Assembly (NCBI RefSeq): GCF_041537925.1
Contig: NZ_JBGOSH010000008.1
Span: 178,079-242,078 of the forward strand
Length of the DNA stretch: 64,000 nucleotides
Direction: 5' to 3'
DNA from: Ruegeria_C sp041537925
Lineage (GTDB): Bacteria > Pseudomonadota > Alphaproteobacteria > Rhodobacterales > Rhodobacteraceae
Below are positions 61,437 to 64,000 of the stretch, in pieces (position 1 is the first letter of the stretch; each line of letters begins with the position of its first letter). The notes under the pieces were generated by a model. It was given only the letters and a program-made list of their open reading frames with translations, ran no database searches and had not been told where the DNA came from. Both the position numbers and the translations under genes were made by a program.

Positions 61437-62264
61437 ATGCGGAAAACCATTCTGATCACAGGGTGTTCTTCGGGCATCGGACTTGATGCGGCACATGGTA
61501 TGCGTGCGCGGGGCTGGCACGTCTTTGCTTCGTGCCGCAACCAGCGCGACTGCGACCGGCTGCGCGCGCAGGGCTTTGATAGTCCCAGAATCGACTATAC
61601 CGACCCCGAGAGCATTCAGTCCGGATTGAACGAGGTTTTACAAGCCACAGGCGGAACGCTCGACGCGTTGTTCAACAACGGGGCGCATCAGTTGAACGCA
61701 GCGGTCGAAGATTTGTCGATGGAAGGTCTACGTGCAATTTTCGAGGCGAACTTCTTTGGCTGGCACGATCTGACCCGCCGTGTGATTCCCGTCATGCGGG
61801 CACAGGGACATGGTCGGATCGTACAATGCTCATCGACGCTGGGTCTGATCCATATGCGCTGGCGCGGGGCCTATTCCGCCACCAAACACGCCATCGAGGC
61901 GATCTCTTCTTCGCTGCGATTGGAACTGCGCGATACCGGCATCTCGGTCATTCTGATCGAACCCGGCCCCATCACGACCAAGTTTCGCGAAAAGGGCATC
62001 GCCTATTTCGAGCGTTACATCGACTGGGAGAGCTCGCCGAAGCGCGCAGAATACGAAGAAAAACTGATGCCGCGAATGTATCATCCAACCGGTCCCGATC
62101 TGTTCGAACTGCCCGCCTCTGCGGTGACCGCCAAGCTGGCGCGCGCACTTACGGCTCGCAGTCCCCGCCCGCGCTATTATGTGACCACGGCAACCTATGT
62201 CGCCGCCTATCTGCGCCGCATTCTCAGCACGCGCGCGGTTGATCGCGTGATGTCGCGGCTCTAA
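61437..62264 (+). CDS. SDR family oxidoreductase
   Basis: A 275-residue classical short-chain dehydrogenase: cofactor motif TGCSSGIG (residues 7-14), arginine after the second strand (SCRNQRD) suggesting NADPH, NNGAHQ, catalytic Ser in CSSTLGLI, Tyr/Lys in YSATKHAIE, then IEPGPI. It resembles the broad YbbO/DltE-like branch, whose members reduce retinal-like or steroid-like ketones; the substrate here is unknown. A GAGGCG site precedes the ATG at 61437. It follows the SH3 gene by 68 bases and is possibly co-transcribed with the next two genes. Confidence 0.87.
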   Translation: MRKTILITGCSSGIGLDAAHGMRARGWHVFASCRNQRDCDRLRAQGFDSPRIDYTDPESIQSGLNEVLQATGGTLDALFNNGAHQLNAAVEDLSMEGLRAIFEANFFGWHDLTRRVIPVMRAQGHGRIVQCSSTLGLIHMRWRGAYSATKHAIEAISSSLRLELRDTGISVILIEPGPITTKFREKGIAYFERYIDWESSPKRAEYEEKLMPRMYHPTGPDLFELPASAVTAKLARALTARSPRPRYYVTTATYVAAYLRRILSTRAVDRVMSRL

Positions 62265-62337
62265 CCCAGAAACCGGTTCGCTTTTTCACGCTGACCCGCT
62301 AGGTGGAGGGTCAGAACATGGAATACGTGAGGACGGC

Positions 62338-62541
62338 ATGGACAGTCTCTTACTGGGAATACTGGGGTTGGCGATGGCGGCGGTCGTGGTCGTGCTGATG
62401 ATCGGGATCGGCGGGTTTGCCAAAGGTGGAGAGTTCAACGCCAAACACGGCAACAAGATGATGCGGCTTCGGCTGCTGTTCCAGTTTATCGCCGTCTGCC
62501 TTGTCGTGCTCTACGTGTATTTGCGCAATCAGGGAGGCTGA
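62338..62541 (+). CDS. Twin-transmembrane HIG1-like protein
   Basis: A 67-residue membrane protein with two helices (about residues 4-27 and 45-62) and a basic loop FNAKHGNKMMRLRLLFQF, the HIG1/twin-TM pattern. HIG1 proteins elsewhere associate with respiratory complexes; a bacterial role is not settled. It ends four bases before the adenosyltransferase start, and the two neighbour each other in many Rhodobacterales, to my knowledge. The GGAGG within its last codons serves as ribosome-binding site for the next gene. Confidence 0.85.
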   Translation: MDSLLLGILGLAMAAVVVVLMIGIGGFAKGGEFNAKHGNKMMRLRLLFQFIAVCLVVLYVYLRNQGG

Positions 62542-62545
62542 GGCG

Positions 62546-63118
62546 ATGGTCGTTCTCAACAAAATCTACACCCGCACGGGCGATGGTGGCCAAACCGCCC
62601 TTGGCAATGGCGACCGTGTCGACAAGTTCTCGGGGCGGGTGGCGGCCTATGGTACGGTGGATGAGCTGAATTCCTTTGTCGGCGTCGCGCGGCTCGATGC
62701 CGAAGGGGCGTTGGACGAGGCGCTGTCGCATATTCAGAACGATCTGTTCGATCTGGGCGCCGATCTGTGCCGCCCCAACATGGACAAGGATGCCGACGCC
62801 GAATACCCGCCGCTGCGGATGAGTGCCACGCAAACTGACCGTCTTGAGGGCGAGATCGACACAATGAACGCAAACCTTGAGCCGCTGCGAAGCTTCATTC
62901 TGCCTGGCGGGTCGCGACTGGCCGCCAACCTACATGTTTGCCGCACCGTCTCGCGCCGGGCCGAGAGGATGGCCGTCGAGCTTAGCAGCTACGAGCCGAT
63001 CAACGAGGTCGCCGTGAAATATCTCAACCGTCTCAGCGATTGGTTCTTCGTGGCGGCGCGGCAGGCCAACAATGGCGGCAAGGACGATGTCTTGTGGGTT
63101 CCGGGCGCGAACCGCTGA
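62546..63118 (+). CDS. pduO: Cob(I)yrinic acid a,c-diamide adenosyltransferase, PduO type
   Basis: A 190-residue trimeric ATP:cob(I)alamin adenosyltransferase that attaches the adenosyl group to cobalt, giving coenzyme B12. Seen: NKIYTRTGDGGQTALGNGDRV (ATP site), GTVDELNSFVGVARL, LPGGSRLAANLHVCRTVSRRAER (with the conserved Arg and Glu) and LNRLSDWFFVAAR, in the order of the family. Its product is needed by the class II ribonucleotide reductase at 32033 and by the mutases of the ethylmalonyl-CoA pathway to which mcl1 belongs. Start ATG with GGAGG nine bases upstream. Confidence 0.95.
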   Translation: MVVLNKIYTRTGDGGQTALGNGDRVDKFSGRVAAYGTVDELNSFVGVARLDAEGALDEALSHIQNDLFDLGADLCRPNMDKDADAEYPPLRMSATQTDRLEGEIDTMNANLEPLRSFILPGGSRLAANLHVCRTVSRRAERMAVELSSYEPINEVAVKYLNRLSDWFFVAARQANNGGKDDVLWVPGANR

Positions 63119-63199
63119 TGCAATCAGCGCCGGGGCGTCCAATGGACGGCCCGGCGACCGGAAGGGCCGAGCTCCGGACTTGCCCTTTGCGAAGCCTGC

Positions 63200-63568
63200 C
63201 TACCCGGCAGGTTCCCAAAGCTCTATCGGATTTCCCTCGGGATCGTTTAGCCAGGCAAAACTGCCATTTGGATAAGGCGAGTCCGGATCGCGCCGCACCT
63301 CGACGCCCGCCGCCTGCAATTGCGCGATCATCGACTCGAGGTTGCGGACCCGGAAATTTAGCATGAACTGCTTTTCGGCATTCCCGAAATAGTCGGTGAC
63401 CTTGTCAAACGGCGCAAATACGGTCGCGCCAGACTGTTGCTGCCAGCATGGAGTGTCATAGTCGTCGGGCACCAGATCGATGCCGAGCGTGTCGCGATAC
63501 CAGCGCGCCAGCCCCTTGGGGTCGTCAGAGCGGAAGAAGAATCCGCCGAAACCAAGCACTTTTTCCAT
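63200..63568 (-). CDS. VOC family protein (glyoxalase/bleomycin-resistance fold)
   Basis: A 122-residue protein with the paired beta-alpha-beta-beta-beta modules of the VOC fold: VLGFGGFFFRSDDPKGLARWYRDTLG at the start, then FMLNFRVRNLESMIAQLQAAGVEV, and the end AWLNDPEGNPIELWEP carrying the conserved metal-binding glutamate. Members include glyoxalase I, dioxygenases and resistance proteins; the substrate is unknown. The ATG at 63568 has GGAGT upstream; an ATG two codons earlier is possible. It is divergent from etfB. Confidence 0.87.
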   Translation of the reverse strand: MEKVLGFGGFFFRSDDPKGLARWYRDTLGIDLVPDDYDTPCWQQQSGATVFAPFDKVTDYFGNAEKQFMLNFRVRNLESMIAQLQAAGVEVRRDPDSPYPNGSFAWLNDPEGNPIELWEPAG

Positions 63569-63863
63569 GATCAACTCCGTCGCTGGGTCTCCGCATCTCT
63601 TACCTTATCAGAAAACACGTGCGGCGCGCACATGATACTCGGATCACGATCCGCTTGCCGGCGCCGTCCTGAACAAGGGGGGATTCCGACACGGACGGGC
63701 CACGGGTTACCGTTTAAACCGGAAACAAAAAGAACCCGACGTCGTTTGTCGCTAATGTGACGATTTTAACCTGTTTTCCGATGCCTCTACCCGCTATCTA
63801 GCCCGAGAGAACAAAGGTCGAGTCGACGCACGGCTCATCAAATCTGTGAGGAGAATGACGCAA
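63569..63863 (+). promoter_or_regulatory. Upstream region of etfB
   Basis: About 290 bases between the VOC gene and etfB with an A/T-rich centre (63700-63780) that likely holds the etf promoter. A strong GAGGAG site (63848-63853) lies ten bases before the ATG at 63864. No gene seen. Confidence 0.45.
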
Positions 63864-64000
63864 ATGAAGGTACTTGTGCCTGTCAAACGCGTGATTGACT
63901 ACAATGTGAAGGTCCGGGTGAAAGCGGACGGTAGCGGTGTCGATCTCGCCAACGTGAAGATGTCGATGAACCCCTTCGACGAAATCGCGGTCGAGGAAGC
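63864..64000 (+). CDS. etfB: Electron transfer flavoprotein subunit beta (5' end only)
   Basis: Only the first 45 codons are inside the window: MKVLVPVKRVIDYNVKVRV, then KADGSGVDLANVKMSMNPFDEIAVEE, the well-conserved EtfB N-terminus with the AMP/FAD domain start. With EtfA it carries electrons from acyl-CoA and other dehydrogenases to ETF:quinone oxidoreductase. The ATG at 63864 is chosen over one at 63855 because the GAGGAG site is correctly spaced for it. Confidence 0.95.
   Translation, partial: MKVLVPVKRVIDYNVKVRVKADGSGVDLANVKMSMNPFDEIAVEE

Overview
The window looks like a chromosomal segment of a marine alphaproteobacterium of the Rhodobacterales (Roseobacter group, Ruegeria-like). The basis is high GC with strong third-position bias, the hisS-hisZ-short hisG order, an Mcl1-type malyl-CoA lyase, a class II B12-dependent ribonucleotide reductase, a DgcN/DgcA pair, and many small families typical of that order (DUF1244, DUF1489, DUF1194, HIG1-type twin-TM). 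The species call is inference. I saw no rRNA, tRNA or CRISPR array.

Layout. 1-6.5 kb: end of a FecCD-type ABC ATPase, pyruvate kinase, N-formylglutamate amidohydrolase family, two small DUF genes, a lower-GC patch with a YdcZ-type transporter, and a large SLC13/RCK permease. 6.5-9.4 kb: minus-strand operon dgcN-dgcA-D-amino-acid transaminase, a D-glutamate/D-amino-acid route, divergent from mcl1 (ethylmalonyl-CoA pathway). 10.7-16.4 kb: a PA14-like secreted protein, an Lrp regulator divergent from a LysE exporter, AraC/GyrI regulator, accA, HAD phosphatase, MltB-type transglycosylase. 16.5-20.4 kb: FAH hydrolase, SDR, UxaA-type dehydratase and a divergent GntR regulator, read as the lower part of a non-phosphorylative sugar-acid pathway. 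20.8-24.8 kb: ribF, YcgN family, threonine aldolase, glutamate-synthase-like protein.

24.9-32 kb is the accessory part. It holds wrecks of a cytochrome bo oxidase locus (cyoC and SURF1 3' ends) abutting a 5'-truncated MFS gene, a YceI-OmpA fusion, and an exported caspase-like protein with a CxxCH tail. It also holds a lower-GC island (LysR regulator, HalD/BesD-like Fe/2-oxoglutarate oxygenase, isochorismatase-like hydrolase) between two unrelated IS3 fragments.

32-45 kb returns to core genes: nrdJ, DUF1489, cupin, hisG-hisZ-hisS, enoyl-CoA hydratase, slyX, pcp, DUF1194, dnaE. 45.3-54.7 kb is one long plus-strand operon, xdhA-xdhB-xdhC with a BMP-type ABC transporter (ATPase, two permeases, binding protein), closed by a clear terminator. 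It reads as purine/nucleoside uptake coupled to xanthine oxidation. 54.8-64 kb: a HTH regulator, tuf, a lipoprotein, parC, an SH3 protein, an SDR, a twin-TM protein, the PduO-type cobalamin adenosyltransferase (its product can feed NrdJ), a VOC protein and the start of etfB.

Best candidates for something new are the oxygenase/hydrolase island, the FAH-SDR-UxaA cluster of unknown sugar substrate, the caspase/CxxCH protein with its five-codon leader, and the remains of the cyo locus.
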